A DNA stretch of 46,982 nt from Lachnospiraceae bacterium UBA3641 (GTDB lineage Bacteria > Bacillota > Clostridia > Lachnospirales > Lachnospiraceae). Below the pieces are notes generated by a model. That model was not told where the DNA came from and did no database searches. It saw nothing but the letters and a program-made list of their open reading frames with translations. Numbering within the stretch: the first letter of the stretch is position 1; each line of letters starts with the position of its first letter. Of the stretch, positions 22,493-32,800 are shown piece by piece. The stretch covers positions 1-46,982 of the forward strand of contig DFKQ01000033.1 of the NCBI GenBank assembly GCA_002373875.1, written 5' to 3'. The translations under genes were made by a program, and so were the position numbers.

Positions 22493-25400
22493 ATGAAAAC
22501 GTTCGATCAAAATATTATAAGCGATCCCCGCATTTATGAGCAAAATCGCTTAAGGGCCCACAGCTCTCATACAACATATGCTTCATTCAGTGAACTGGTA
22601 AGCGAGGAATCGTCCCTTAAGATGTCACTTGACGGTGTGTGGAAGTTTAAGTATTCCCTTAATCCGGATGATGCTCCTGCAGACTTTTATGAGGCTGATA
22701 AGGACGTAAGCTTCTGGGATGATATAAGGGTTCCGGCCCATATCCAGATGGAGGGCTACGATAAGCCCCAGTATTCAAATACGGCTTATCCCTGGGACGG
22801 ACATGAGGATATAGTCCCGGGACAGGTACCGATGAGGTTTAATCCTACGGCCGATTATGTGACCTTCTTCAGGATCCCTGACAGGATGAAGGGTAAGAGG
22901 ATAAGGATATCCTTCCAGGGTGTTGAATCCGGATTTGCCATCTGGCTTAACGGGACATATATAGGCTACAGTGAGAATTCCTTCGATCCGGCTGATTTTG
23001 ACTTAACGGACGCAGTTAAGGACGGGGATAATAAGCTTGCGGTACGTGTATTTAAGTTTACCTCGGGAAGCTGGTGTGAGGATCAGGATTTCTACAGGTT
23101 CTCCGGGATATACAGGAGTGTTTTCCTCTATGCGGTTCCGGAAGTGAATGTGTACGATATATCGGTCATATCCACCCTTGATGATGATTTTGCGACCGGA
23201 TGCCTTACGGTCAGGACGCAGGTTGAGGGCAGGGGAAGCATGGATATAATGTGTACCTGCGCCGGGAACCTCAGTAAGGGAGGAAGCCTTACAAGTGACT
23301 CTGCAAGACGGGTCTACGAGAAGACCATTGATATAGAAGACGGGGAAAATGAAGTTAAGATCGACATAGCGGAGCCCTCCCTGTGGAGCGCCGAGGAGCC
23401 TAATCTCTACAAGGTTCTTGTGACCCTTAAGGACGATAAGGGAAATGTACAGGGTGTGATCGGTCAGTATACCGGCTTCAGACGGTTTGAGCTTAAGGAC
23501 GGCATCATGACCCTTAACGGCAGGCGCATTGTCTTCAACGGTGTCAACCGCCATGAGTGGAATCCCCATACGGGACGTGTGCCGGACAGGGAAGCTGTCC
23601 TTAAGGATATCCTCACCATGAAGCGCAACAACATAAATGCCATAAGGACCTGTCATTATCCCGATGACACTTATCTATACAGCCTGTGCGACCGCTACGG
23701 CCTGTACATGATCGCCGAGAATAACATGGAGACCCATGGCACATGGGATGCCTGGTATCGTAAGATGGCCGGTAAGGATTTCATACTTCCGGGTGACAAT
23801 GATGAGTGGATGGATATGATGCTTGACCGCGTCCGTTCATGTTACGAACGCGATAAGAATCATCCGTCGATCCTTATATGGTCTTGCGGCAACGAATCCT
23901 ACGGCGGCAGGGTCATACATGAGATGAGTAAGCTCTTTAAGGAGCTTGATCCCACAAGGCTCGTACATTACGAAGGCATATTCCATGACCGTACATATCC
24001 GGACACATCCGATATGGAGAGTCAGATGTACCCGTCGGTAGCTTCGATAGAGGAGTTTCTTAAGGAGAACAGGGATAAGCCCTTTATCTGCTGCGAGTAT
24101 ACCCATGCCATGGGCAATTCATGCGGTGCCATGCACAAGTATACAGACCTTGCAGACCGGGAGCCCAGGTATCAGGGCGGCTTTATCTGGGACTATATAG
24201 ACCAGTCGATATATGCCCATGACCGTTATGGTAAAGAGACCTTAGCCTATGGGGGTGACTTTGACGAGAGGCCTACTGATTATGAGTTTTCCGGTAACGG
24301 CATAGTCACGGGACGAAACAGGGAAGCTTCGCCCAAGATGCAGGAGGTTAAGTACAATTATCAGGGTATAGGCGTTGATATAGACATTAAGGGACGTAAA
24401 TATACAGTTAAAAATAAGTACCTTTTTACGGACACATCAGCGTATGACTGTGTGCTCATCCTGCTTGCTGACGGAATAAACGTAAGTGAGCTGGGTCTTT
24501 CATGCAGCGTGCCGCCCCTGTCTGAGAAGACCTTCGAGCTTCCTTCGGGGATCTATGATGAGATGGAAGTAAGAAAGGACGGGGCAAGATCTCTTGAGAA
24601 GTGCGAACCGGAATTTTCCGTGCTTATTTCCTTCAGGCTTAAGGAGGATACCCTGTGGGCGGATGCCGGGCATGAAGTGGCCTTCTCCCAGGCTGTGGTC
24701 AGGGCACCCTTCAAGACTTATGTATGTTCCCTGAAGCCAAGGCTGATACCCGGCAAGCAGAACATCGGCGTTTACGGTGATAATTTCAGTGTAATGTTCT
24801 CGGGTGTTACGGGCGGACTGACATCCTATGTATATGCCGGAAGGGAGCTCATCAAGGCCCAGCCCATGCCCAACTTCTGGAGGGCACCTACGGCCAACGA
24901 CAACGGAAATATGATGCCTAAGCGCTACGCCCAGTGGAAGATAGCAAGCCTGTATGTATCCGATAAGAAGGCGGAGAGGTTTGAAGGGAACGTGCCTCTT
25001 ATCGAAGAAACCGGAAACACGGTCAGGATAACCTTTAAGTACTTCATGCCTACGGTACCGGCTTCCGGGTGCAGCGTATGCTATGAGGTGTTCGGTGACG
25101 GAACTGTTGAAACAACACTTAAGTATATACCGGTGAAAGACCTTGGGGATATGCCCGAATTCGGCATGATCTTTAAGCTGCCCCCCGAACTTGACAGGCT
25201 TAAATGGTACGGTCTCGGCCCGGATGAAACCTACGAGGACAGGAAAAGGGGAGGTAAGCTTGCGGTATTTGAGAACAGGGTCATCGACAACATGGCCGAA
25301 TACCTGGTACCTCAGGAATGCGGCAACAAGTGTGAAGTAAGATGGGCGAGGGTGACCGATCACAAGGGACGTGGTATAGTATTTACAGGGGATGGGATGT

Positions 25401-25609
25401 CATTCTCGGCACTTCCCTACACCCCTCACGAGATCGAGAATGCCGGGCATGACTATGAGCTTCCTCCGGTGCAGTATACGGTAGTCCGCACAGCCCTTAT
25501 GCAGATGGGAGTGGGCGGCGATGATTCATGGGGAGCCAGGACCCATCCCGAGTATCTTATTGATGTAAGTAAGCCGATGGAATTCAAGTTCCGCTTCCGT
25601 GGGGTGTGA
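22493..25609 (+). CDS. lacZ: GH2 beta-galactosidase (LacZ type)
   Basis: The 1,038-residue protein is the size of E. coli LacZ, with sugar-binding, jelly-roll and barrel domains and the C-terminal small-chain domain. The acid/base Glu is E468 in SCGNESYGG and the nucleophile E535 in ICCEYTHAMGN. FNGVNRHEWNP and NMETHGTWDAW are typical LacZ blocks. I start at the ATG at 22493 because AGAGG is 6 bp upstream; the ATG at 22487 directly abuts that site. No signal peptide is present, so it cleaves imported beta-galactosides in the cytoplasm. Galactokinase follows. Confidence 0.9.
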   Translation: MKTFDQNIISDPRIYEQNRLRAHSSHTTYASFSELVSEESSLKMSLDGVWKFKYSLNPDDAPADFYEADKDVSFWDDIRVPAHIQMEGYDKPQYSNTAYPWDGHEDIVPGQVPMRFNPTADYVTFFRIPDRMKGKRIRISFQGVESGFAIWLNGTYIGYSENSFDPADFDLTDAVKDGDNKLAVRVFKFTSGSWCEDQDFYRFSGIYRSVFLYAVPEVNVYDISVISTLDDDFATGCLTVRTQVEGRGSMDIMCTCAGNLSKGGSLTSDSARRVYEKTIDIEDGENEVKIDIAEPSLWSAEEPNLYKVLVTLKDDKGNVQGVIGQYTGFRRFELKDGIMTLNGRRIVFNGVNRHEWNPHTGRVPDREAVLKDILTMKRNNINAIRTCHYPDDTYLYSLCDRYGLYMIAENNMETHGTWDAWYRKMAGKDFILPGDNDEWMDMMLDRVRSCYERDKNHPSILIWSCGNESYGGRVIHEMSKLFKELDPTRLVHYEGIFHDRTYPDTSDMESQMYPSVASIEEFLKENRDKPFICCEYTHAMGNSCGAMHKYTDLADREPRYQGGFIWDYIDQSIYAHDRYGKETLAYGGDFDERPTDYEFSGNGIVTGRNREASPKMQEVKYNYQGIGVDIDIKGRKYTVKNKYLFTDTSAYDCVLILLADGINVSELGLSCSVPPLSEKTFELPSGIYDEMEVRKDGARSLEKCEPEFSVLISFRLKEDTLWADAGHEVAFSQAVVRAPFKTYVCSLKPRLIPGKQNIGVYGDNFSVMFSGVTGGLTSYVYAGRELIKAQPMPNFWRAPTANDNGNMMPKRYAQWKIASLYVSDKKAERFEGNVPLIEETGNTVRITFKYFMPTVPASGCSVCYEVFGDGTVETTLKYIPVKDLGDMPEFGMIFKLPPELDRLKWYGLGPDETYEDRKRGGKLAVFENRVIDNMAEYLVPQECGNKCEVRWARVTDHKGRGIVFTGDGMSFSALPYTPHEIENAGHDYELPPVQYTVVRTALMQMGVGGDDSWGARTHPEYLIDVSKPMEFKFRFRGV

Positions 25610-25647
25610 TCTCATCGACGAAAAATCTTATCACAGAGGAGGATATG

Positions 25648-26880
25648 ATGAACATTACGGATGCAAGACTTAAGGAAATCTACGGGAATGCTTCTGCCGC
25701 AAGGGAGAGGTTTGAGAAGCTGGAAGAGAATTATGTAAATCGATTTGGCAAAGCGGACTTAAGTTTCTTTACTTCACCCGGCCGTACCGAGTTGATCGGT
25801 AACCACACCGATCATAACGGAGGCAGGGTCATAGCCGGAAGTATATCCATGGATACGATCGCAGCCGCCGCAGCCAGCGGGGACAATACGGTTACAATCG
25901 TAAGCGAAGGCTATGAGGGCTGTGTAAAGATCGACCTTGACAAGCTGTCTGACGAGAAGGCCGGAAGCGGAACCCATCCGCTTGTGGCAGGTATTTTATC
26001 CGGTATGAAGGAGAGGGGATATAAGCTCGGCGGCTTCAATGCATATGTTTCTACTAATGTTATAGCAGCTTCCGGAGTTTCGTCCTCCGCTTCCTTTGAA
26101 ATGCTTATATGTACCATAATCGACATATTATTTAACGACGGAGAGATGAAGTATATAGATTACGCCAGGGCAGGGCAGTACGCCGAGCACAATTTCTGGA
26201 ATAAGAAATCGGGTCTTATGGACCAGCTTGCCTGTGCCGTAGGTGGTGTGATCAAGCTTGACTTTAATGGGGAAGTAAGCTATGAGAAGGTTGACTTTGA
26301 CCTGGATTCGTTTGACTACGCATTTGTACTGGTGAATTCCAAAACATCGCATGCCGACTTATCGCCTGAGTACTCAGCGATTCCCGAGGAGATGTTTAAG
26401 GTTGCGCGGGCCCTTGGTGGGGACAGGCTGTGCGATGTATCCCTTGATGCGCTTATGGAAAAGCTTAATGAAGTAAGGGAGGCGGTAGGGAGTGACCGTG
26501 CCATCCTTCGTGCGATCCATTTCTTTACGGAAAATGACAGGGTTGACAGGATGGGCATTGCCATGAAGGAGAGAAACAGTGCCGAGATAGTCAGGATAAT
26601 GGAAGAGTCGGGTAATTCCTCATATATGCAGCTGCAGAACTGTCTGATTCCCGGAGAGAGTAAGGATCAGGGTGTGGCCTTTAATCTTGGCATTTCGGAG
26701 GTATTAAACCGTGATTATCACGGCGTGTGCAGGATCCACGGAGGCGGCTTTGCGGGAGTCATACTGGAAATCCTTCCTAAAGAACATGCGGATGAATATA
26801 TCAGGCGTATTTCAGAGTACGCCGGAGCTGAATATGTGTATCCCTTATCCATCCGTAATATAGGTGCTGTGAGGATTTAA
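25648..26880 (+). CDS. galK: Galactokinase
   Basis: The 410-residue GHMP kinase phosphorylates galactose at C1 with ATP, the first step of the Leloir pathway. The galactokinase signature PGRTELIGNHTDHNGG, the Gly-Ser loop SGVSSSASFEM and the C-terminal GGGFAGVILEI are all present. Of two adjacent ATGs I take 25648, 5 bp after AGAGGAGG. It uses galactose freed by the beta-galactosidase next to it and the GH36 alpha-galactosidase. No galT or galE is in the window. Confidence 0.9.
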   Translation: MNITDARLKEIYGNASAARERFEKLEENYVNRFGKADLSFFTSPGRTELIGNHTDHNGGRVIAGSISMDTIAAAAASGDNTVTIVSEGYEGCVKIDLDKLSDEKAGSGTHPLVAGILSGMKERGYKLGGFNAYVSTNVIAASGVSSSASFEMLICTIIDILFNDGEMKYIDYARAGQYAEHNFWNKKSGLMDQLACAVGGVIKLDFNGEVSYEKVDFDLDSFDYAFVLVNSKTSHADLSPEYSAIPEEMFKVARALGGDRLCDVSLDALMEKLNEVREAVGSDRAILRAIHFFTENDRVDRMGIAMKERNSAEIVRIMEESGNSSYMQLQNCLIPGESKDQGVAFNLGISEVLNRDYHGVCRIHGGGFAGVILEILPKEHADEYIRRISEYAGAEYVYPLSIRNIGAVRI

Positions 26881-26900
26881 GGGAATGAGAAAATAAAGGA

Positions 26901-26935
26901 GCTGACAAATCAGATAAAACCGCTGATTTGTCAGC
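26901..26935. terminator. 13-bp hairpin between convergent genes
   Basis: GCTGACAAATCAG (26901-26913) and CTGATTTGTCAGC (26923-26935) are perfectly paired with a 9-nt loop. There is no T run on either side, so termination would not be classic. Its place between the galK end and the oppositely oriented kinase gene favours a transcription boundary or mRNA-end role. Confidence 0.55.
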
Positions 26936-27013
26936 CGTTGCCATGGTATGATATTTCTAAATGTTTATTTGCATCGAAGAATCGTCCCGGTGGATAAGAA
27001 TCGTCTCCATGGA

Positions 27014-29773
27014 TTAAAGAGCTGTTTTCCGGGATCGAAGAAAGGCTTCCGTGGCTTCATAGAGCGCAAGCAGGTTAAGGTGATTGCGCTCTATATAATC
27101 AATATCATTTCGCTTAAGGGCGGCTTCACATTCACAGGCAAGATCGTGGAGCCGCCCTGCGCCTATATAACCGGCACTTGCCTTAATGGAATGCGCGATA
27201 ACTCTGTATTTTTCCCAATCTTTTATTTTGTAAGACTCTTTAAGAAGCACATCATTCTGTTCCTTTAGAAACTCATCTATCACCGCCCGGTATACGGATT
27301 CATCGTTCATGCAGGCTCTGAGTCCATCCTCAAAACACACAAGGTTCATAGAATCTTCGAGTCCGGCAGCCGGGCTGTTTTTATCCTTGCCGGAAGTATT
27401 ACCGGATTCGTTTCCCGATCTATAGCTCACCATATCCTCAGGAAGATGCTTTGCGATGATCTTCATAAGTTCGCCCGGAGTGATGGGTTTAAAAATATAA
27501 TCAATAAAGCCCGCATTAAGATACTCATCTCCGGCACCCTCTATTGCGTTCGCCGTCATCATAACAGCAGGGGTGTCATGACTTAAGATACCTTCCTTAA
27601 CACATTTTTTATATGTTTCAATCCCGTCAAGTCCCGGCATCATATGGTCGAAGAAGACCATATCATAGTGATTTTCCTTCATAAGCCGTATGCCTTCTTC
27701 GCCGGATGAGGCTTCGTCTATCATTATACCGCTGTTTTTAAGGAATCCCTTAACTACAGCCAGGTTAAGCGGCCTGTCATCAATCACGAGGATCCTTACG
27801 CCGGGAGCGTAGATGTACTTATCCTGCCTCCGCCCCGTGCTTCTTTCGGCGATATGCTTCCCGTAATTCCCTATAGGTGATCCATCCGCTATATCCTGGA
27901 TCAGATCGAAGCAAAAGTCAGATCCCGCACCATAGATGCTTTCAAGCTCCAGACGGCTTCCCATCATATCAAGAAGTCCGGAAACGATGGAAAGTCCCAG
28001 TCCCGTGCCCTCGATGCTTCCGATCCTCTCATCGTCAAGGCGCGTAAAGGACTCAAACAGCTTATCCCGGTCCTCATCCCTTATACCGATGCCGGTATCC
28101 TTAACGCTGAAATTCACATATGCCTTCATATCCTCAGTTTTAAGAAGGTTAACGGTGAGTATTATCATGCCTGTTTCGGTATATTTCACGGCATTTGTCA
28201 GGAGGTTTACAAGGATCTGTCGAAGCCTTACGGCATCCCCTTTAAGCTTTACCGGAAGTTCCCTGTCCACATGAACCTTAAGAGTCAGCCCCTTCTCCGC
28301 GGCACGTTTCTCTATCATTTTACATGCATCGGATATAACGAAGGCAGGATCATATCCGGTATTAATGATATCAAGCTTTCCGCTCTCTATTTTCTCAAGA
28401 TCAAGGATATCGTTGATTATATCCATAAGAGAGGTTCCGGCGGTTTCGATGTTTTCGGCATATTCCGTAATGGCGGGCTCCTGACTTTCACGCAGGATGA
28501 GCTCATTCATTCCAAGGACCGCATTTATGGGACTGCGGATCTCATGGGACATCCTTGCCAGAAAGTCGCTCTTAGCCTTATTGGCCGCATCGGAGAGGGC
28601 CTTTTCGACCCTTAACATATACAGCTTCTTCATTTCCTGAATAAGGGTGAATACAAGCAGGAAGAGTAATCCGATACATATATATGCGCCCAGGCTTCTG
28701 AAGGGATTGATATAGAAATTGGCAAGCTCAAGGATCGTGAAGATGACAAATACAGCCATTCCGGTGAGTACGAATATATAGTCACCGGTCTGCTTCTTCG
28801 CAATGTCCGTTACGATATTGTAAATGATTACGGCTATCCCGAGGATAAACCATATATGGGAAAAGGTGATAGACCGGTACAGATCCACCGGCCCCGTCAG
28901 GCCCAGAATAACATTTATGAGCATCTGCAGGGACATGAGGGCTTCAAGCAGAAGATAGCGTTTGTTGTTCTTGCGCCCCTGAACCTCATTTAAAAACATG
29001 CATACGAGTACGCCTGCAAGCTCCATAGAGAAATAAGCAAAATAAGTGGATAAGGAAGGACGGTTAAAGATTACCTGCCTAAGCCTTGATTCACTTAAGG
29101 ACCATATACCCATGTCAGTCATTAAAAGTCCCAGATACAGGACAGATTTACCGACTGCGGCCCTTTTGCGCAGGAAAAGATATAAAGCTACGGTAATAAG
29201 GCCCAGGATGGCAACGATGGATGCTATCACGGTGATGACTATATTATCGTGGATTATCTTATACCAGGCGTTATTGCCGTAACTTAACCTTATATCGTTA
29301 AGAACGCCCTTGTCCTTGACGGTGAGCCTGACCTCTATATCCCTGCCGGCATCACGATCATCAAGCTCCACCACTACATAGGCACTCGGAAGATGATAGG
29401 ACATCCTCTTAAATCCGGAGCTTGCATAACTTTCCCTCAGCTCACCGCCAATGTAGACATATATATCTTCGATGCTCGTGCGGAACATGAGAGTCATACC
29501 ATCTGTTATGTTTTCGGGCAGGGTATTCCTTAAGATAAGCTCATCGCCGGATTCACACTTCATTTGCTCGGGCAGTGTGACAGGGCTTACCTTACCGTCA
29601 TGCTCAAGCATCCAGCCATCGTTAAAGGACATGGAATCAAAGCTCCCGATATTTGCCTCGCCGGAGCCGTCAGAGGGTAGGAGTGCCCTTATGACCAGAA
29701 AGATGATCACAGCCAGGAAGAAGAGTACGTATGCTTCAAGTATTCGAAAGATGACGGTTTGTTTTCTTCCCAT
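27014..29773 (-). CDS. Hybrid sensor histidine kinase (7TMR-DISM, HisKA, HATPase, REC, Hpt)
   Basis: The 919-residue membrane protein has a first helix at about 10-30, an extracellular beta-rich sensor to about 180, and several helices at about 185-395 in the style of 7TMR-DISM receptors. HisKA follows with phospho-acceptor H410 (MSHEIRSP), then an ATPase domain (LVNLLTNAVKYTE, DTGIGI, GTGLGLSIV), a receiver with D709 (VFFDHMMPG) and a C-terminal Hpt with H861 (IAHSIKASAGYIGA). AAAGGATC precedes the ATG. The gene starts 35 bp after the large secreted-protein gene, so they share a transcript. No cognate output regulator is adjacent. Confidence 0.9.
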   Translation of the reverse strand: MGRKQTVIFRILEAYVLFFLAVIIFLVIRALLPSDGSGEANIGSFDSMSFNDGWMLEHDGKVSPVTLPEQMKCESGDELILRNTLPENITDGMTLMFRTSIEDIYVYIGGELRESYASSGFKRMSYHLPSAYVVVELDDRDAGRDIEVRLTVKDKGVLNDIRLSYGNNAWYKIIHDNIVITVIASIVAILGLITVALYLFLRKRAAVGKSVLYLGLLMTDMGIWSLSESRLRQVIFNRPSLSTYFAYFSMELAGVLVCMFLNEVQGRKNNKRYLLLEALMSLQMLINVILGLTGPVDLYRSITFSHIWFILGIAVIIYNIVTDIAKKQTGDYIFVLTGMAVFVIFTILELANFYINPFRSLGAYICIGLLFLLVFTLIQEMKKLYMLRVEKALSDAANKAKSDFLARMSHEIRSPINAVLGMNELILRESQEPAITEYAENIETAGTSLMDIINDILDLEKIESGKLDIINTGYDPAFVISDACKMIEKRAAEKGLTLKVHVDRELPVKLKGDAVRLRQILVNLLTNAVKYTETGMIILTVNLLKTEDMKAYVNFSVKDTGIGIRDEDRDKLFESFTRLDDERIGSIEGTGLGLSIVSGLLDMMGSRLELESIYGAGSDFCFDLIQDIADGSPIGNYGKHIAERSTGRRQDKYIYAPGVRILVIDDRPLNLAVVKGFLKNSGIMIDEASSGEEGIRLMKENHYDMVFFDHMMPGLDGIETYKKCVKEGILSHDTPAVMMTANAIEGAGDEYLNAGFIDYIFKPITPGELMKIIAKHLPEDMVSYRSGNESGNTSGKDKNSPAAGLEDSMNLVCFEDGLRACMNDESVYRAVIDEFLKEQNDVLLKESYKIKDWEKYRVIAHSIKASAGYIGAGRLHDLACECEAALKRNDIDYIERNHLNLLALYEATEAFLRSRKTAL

Positions 29774-29808
29774 GACTGTGATCCTTTCAAAGTGTTGTCC
29801 TGCTATTC

Positions 29809-32800
29809 CTATAACCAGCTGAAGAGTCCGAAGCTCCTCGTGCCGATCTTAAAGGTTGCCGTTTTGCTTCCCGATGTTTCGCTTCCCGATGCATTGACAA
29901 GGATCACGGCTTTACCCTTGTTCACATTATTCAGGTAATTAACCTGATATGAGGAGGGACTAACGTCCTTCCACTCCTTACCTTCCTTAACCTGTACCCT
30001 TATTGCCGGAGTCACCGGCTTTCCGGTGTAATCCTGCGGCTTAAATGCCTTACCGGTAGAGCCGTCTATTATCCTTGCCTTACCAAGGTCGATCTTCCTT
30101 ACGGCTGTCAGCTTATAAAGCCTGTAGCTTACGATCTTATCCTGTGCGGCGTAATCACCCTTGCCGGTAACCTTGGCATAAAGTGTGGCAGAATCACCCG
30201 TAAGCTCATATTTGGCAGGAAGAGGTGCAGTACATGCCGCATCCGTGAAATAGCCGACCGTATAATCCTTTTTCTCTTTCAGAAGCGTATTACCGACACT
30301 CACAAGCACCTTGGAGAAATATTTACCCTTCTTTGTATAGGTCATATCGGGAGCTGTAACGGAAGCACTGAAGCTGGCCTTTTCTATCGTAAAGCTTCCC
30401 GTTACAGCCTTTCTTCCCTTGTAATTACCCACGAAGGATACGGTGTAGCTGCCTTTTCCTGTCGCCTTGTTGTTCTTATACGCTACCTTATAATCGCTTC
30501 CTTCATTAAGGAGATGTTTTACGCCTCCCCGGGTAACATTTACGGCAATCGCAGGAGTAGCGCCTGCCGGTGTGTGATATATCGTTTCGGAAGAAGCAAG
30601 CCCCGCTTCAACCGGGTTGACGGTATCCGGAAGTATCTTAAAGGTTGCCGTCGCACTTCCCCTGTAAGCTCCCTTGCCTCTTACGATAAGCCTTGCAGTA
30701 CCTGCATCCGTGTTGTTTCTGTAGATCACTTCATAGTCGGTGCCACCGGTCAATATCTTATACCCGTTACCGTCAGTGACGGTAAGCTCACCTGCCTCGG
30801 CCTCGGTTGAAAGCCCTAGCTTGTGTTCAAGACCGTCATATATATGCTTTCCTGCCTTGAGCCTAATCTTTATGGTACCGTTCTTGATACCGGCGGCATC
30901 AAGAACCTTGAATTCAACACCCGTAAGCGTTCCCGTGAAGTTACCGTTACCGGTGATATTCACGGCCTTATCGGCATTGACCTTAGTCTTATCGAAGACC
31001 ATATCACCGGCCTTAAGCTGATATGAGCCGTAGTAGATAACGGGTGAGGGTGCAGAGCCCTTTTTAACATACTGCATCGGGATCGTAAGCATTCCTTTTG
31101 AAGCAAGCTTATCAAGCGCTGCCTGTAAGACATAGAACTTAAGCTGCTTGCTTCCGCTGTAGTTACCCTTACCCTTAACGGTAATCGTCGCAGGCTTGCC
31201 GTTTTTGTTATATTTTTTGTTGTTGCTGTAAGCAAGGGTATAATCAACTCCCTCGCGAAGCTTGATACCGTAAGCTCCCGTCACTGTCACGGCCGGCTTT
31301 ATTGCAGCCCCGGTATAAACGGTTTCATATCTTCCCTCCGCTGTCTTACATATTCCGCTGTAGGGATCCGTCGTAATGTCAGCGAACTCAATACTGAATT
31401 CATTAATGGATGAGGAGTTCTCCTCCCAGCCCGCATAGAGGGTGATGTTCTCGGTAACACCCGTATCAAAGAAATACCTGTCTTCATCCCTGCAATCCGC
31501 CTTCGTGTACCAGCCCTTAAAGGTATAACCGGGCGTTTCAGGGGCTGCAGGAGCCGTTGCCTTATGCCCCTTCATAAGAACCTGGGGTGCGGGAGTGGTA
31601 CCGGGCTTGCCGTTCAAGTCGAAGGTTACGGTACGGTTAAGGCTGTCTTCAGCTGCAAGCTCTATTTCATAAGCCTCATCACCGTAGGCATCGGTAAAGA
31701 AGTGTCCCGAAGCGTCCACCTGACCGCCTGCAGGGGTGACATAATAGAGGGAATTATTGATACCGTTGGCATAAACAGCGTTTGAGTTATTTGAACCGTC
31801 CACCTTGACCTTAAGGGAACCGCTGTTTATATTTATATCTTCTACCCAGGTGCGGATACCGATCGCCTCGCTTCCGGTCATGTTAATATTAACATCCCCT
31901 CCGTCTATGGTAACGGAATTATGACCATATATACCATAGGGGGTCTTTGTATAAATACGTCCTCTGCCCTGGTCGGCTTTTTCAACGGAAACACTGCTTG
32001 AGATATTTATCCTGCCGCCTTTAATGGTTACATACTTCGCATATATGCCGGCTCCGGTACCGCTAAGATCAAGATCCGCATCAATTGTAACAGGAGCATC
32101 CGCAACCAGTATACCGGCTATATTGCAGGATTTCTTTGCCGATGATGAGGTCGTAGCCTTTCCTGTTACATTCAGACACACTCCTTTGGAATAAACATAT
32201 GCTACATAAGCATATGATCCCATCATTATTGTATTGTTATCTTCTATATGCGTTTTCTCAAATGTAACATTTTTAAGGTTCAGCACATTTGTTTTGGGGG
32301 TGTATGTCCAGTCACCTGTGCTTAAGTTATCCTTCCCCAGTTGTACACCGTTCACCCACAGGTTAAGCTTATCTGTCCACTTCGCATAGAGTGTCATATC
32401 CTCATTTACGGCAGCGTTAAAATCATACTCCTTACCGGCCGAACATGCCTTATCCGTATACCAGCCACCGAAAACCCAGCCTTCCGAATTCGATGGATTA
32501 TCCGGCTTTGCTACCTTGCTTCCCGTAGCAACGTATACGGTACCCGGTCCGATACCTGACGAAGCGTTGATATCAAAGGTCACCTTGCAATTGGATACAT
32601 CCTTCCATGATGCATACAGGGTTATATTTGCCGTTACGGGTGTATTGAAATCATATAATTGATAATTCCATCTCGTTTTGGCCGTATACCAGTCCACCAC
32701 TTCATAGCCGCTTACCTTAAAGGTCTCAGGCCTTGTAGCTTTCTGCCCTTCTTCCACATATTGGGGCTCGATCCCGGACCTGGCCGGATGTTCGGTAAGA

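Noticed and set aside
24500..25363. Long antisense frame (287 codons) inside lacZ
   Set aside because: It lies wholly within a well-supported beta-galactosidase gene, has no ribosome-binding site and encodes no recognisable family; it is a codon-bias shadow.
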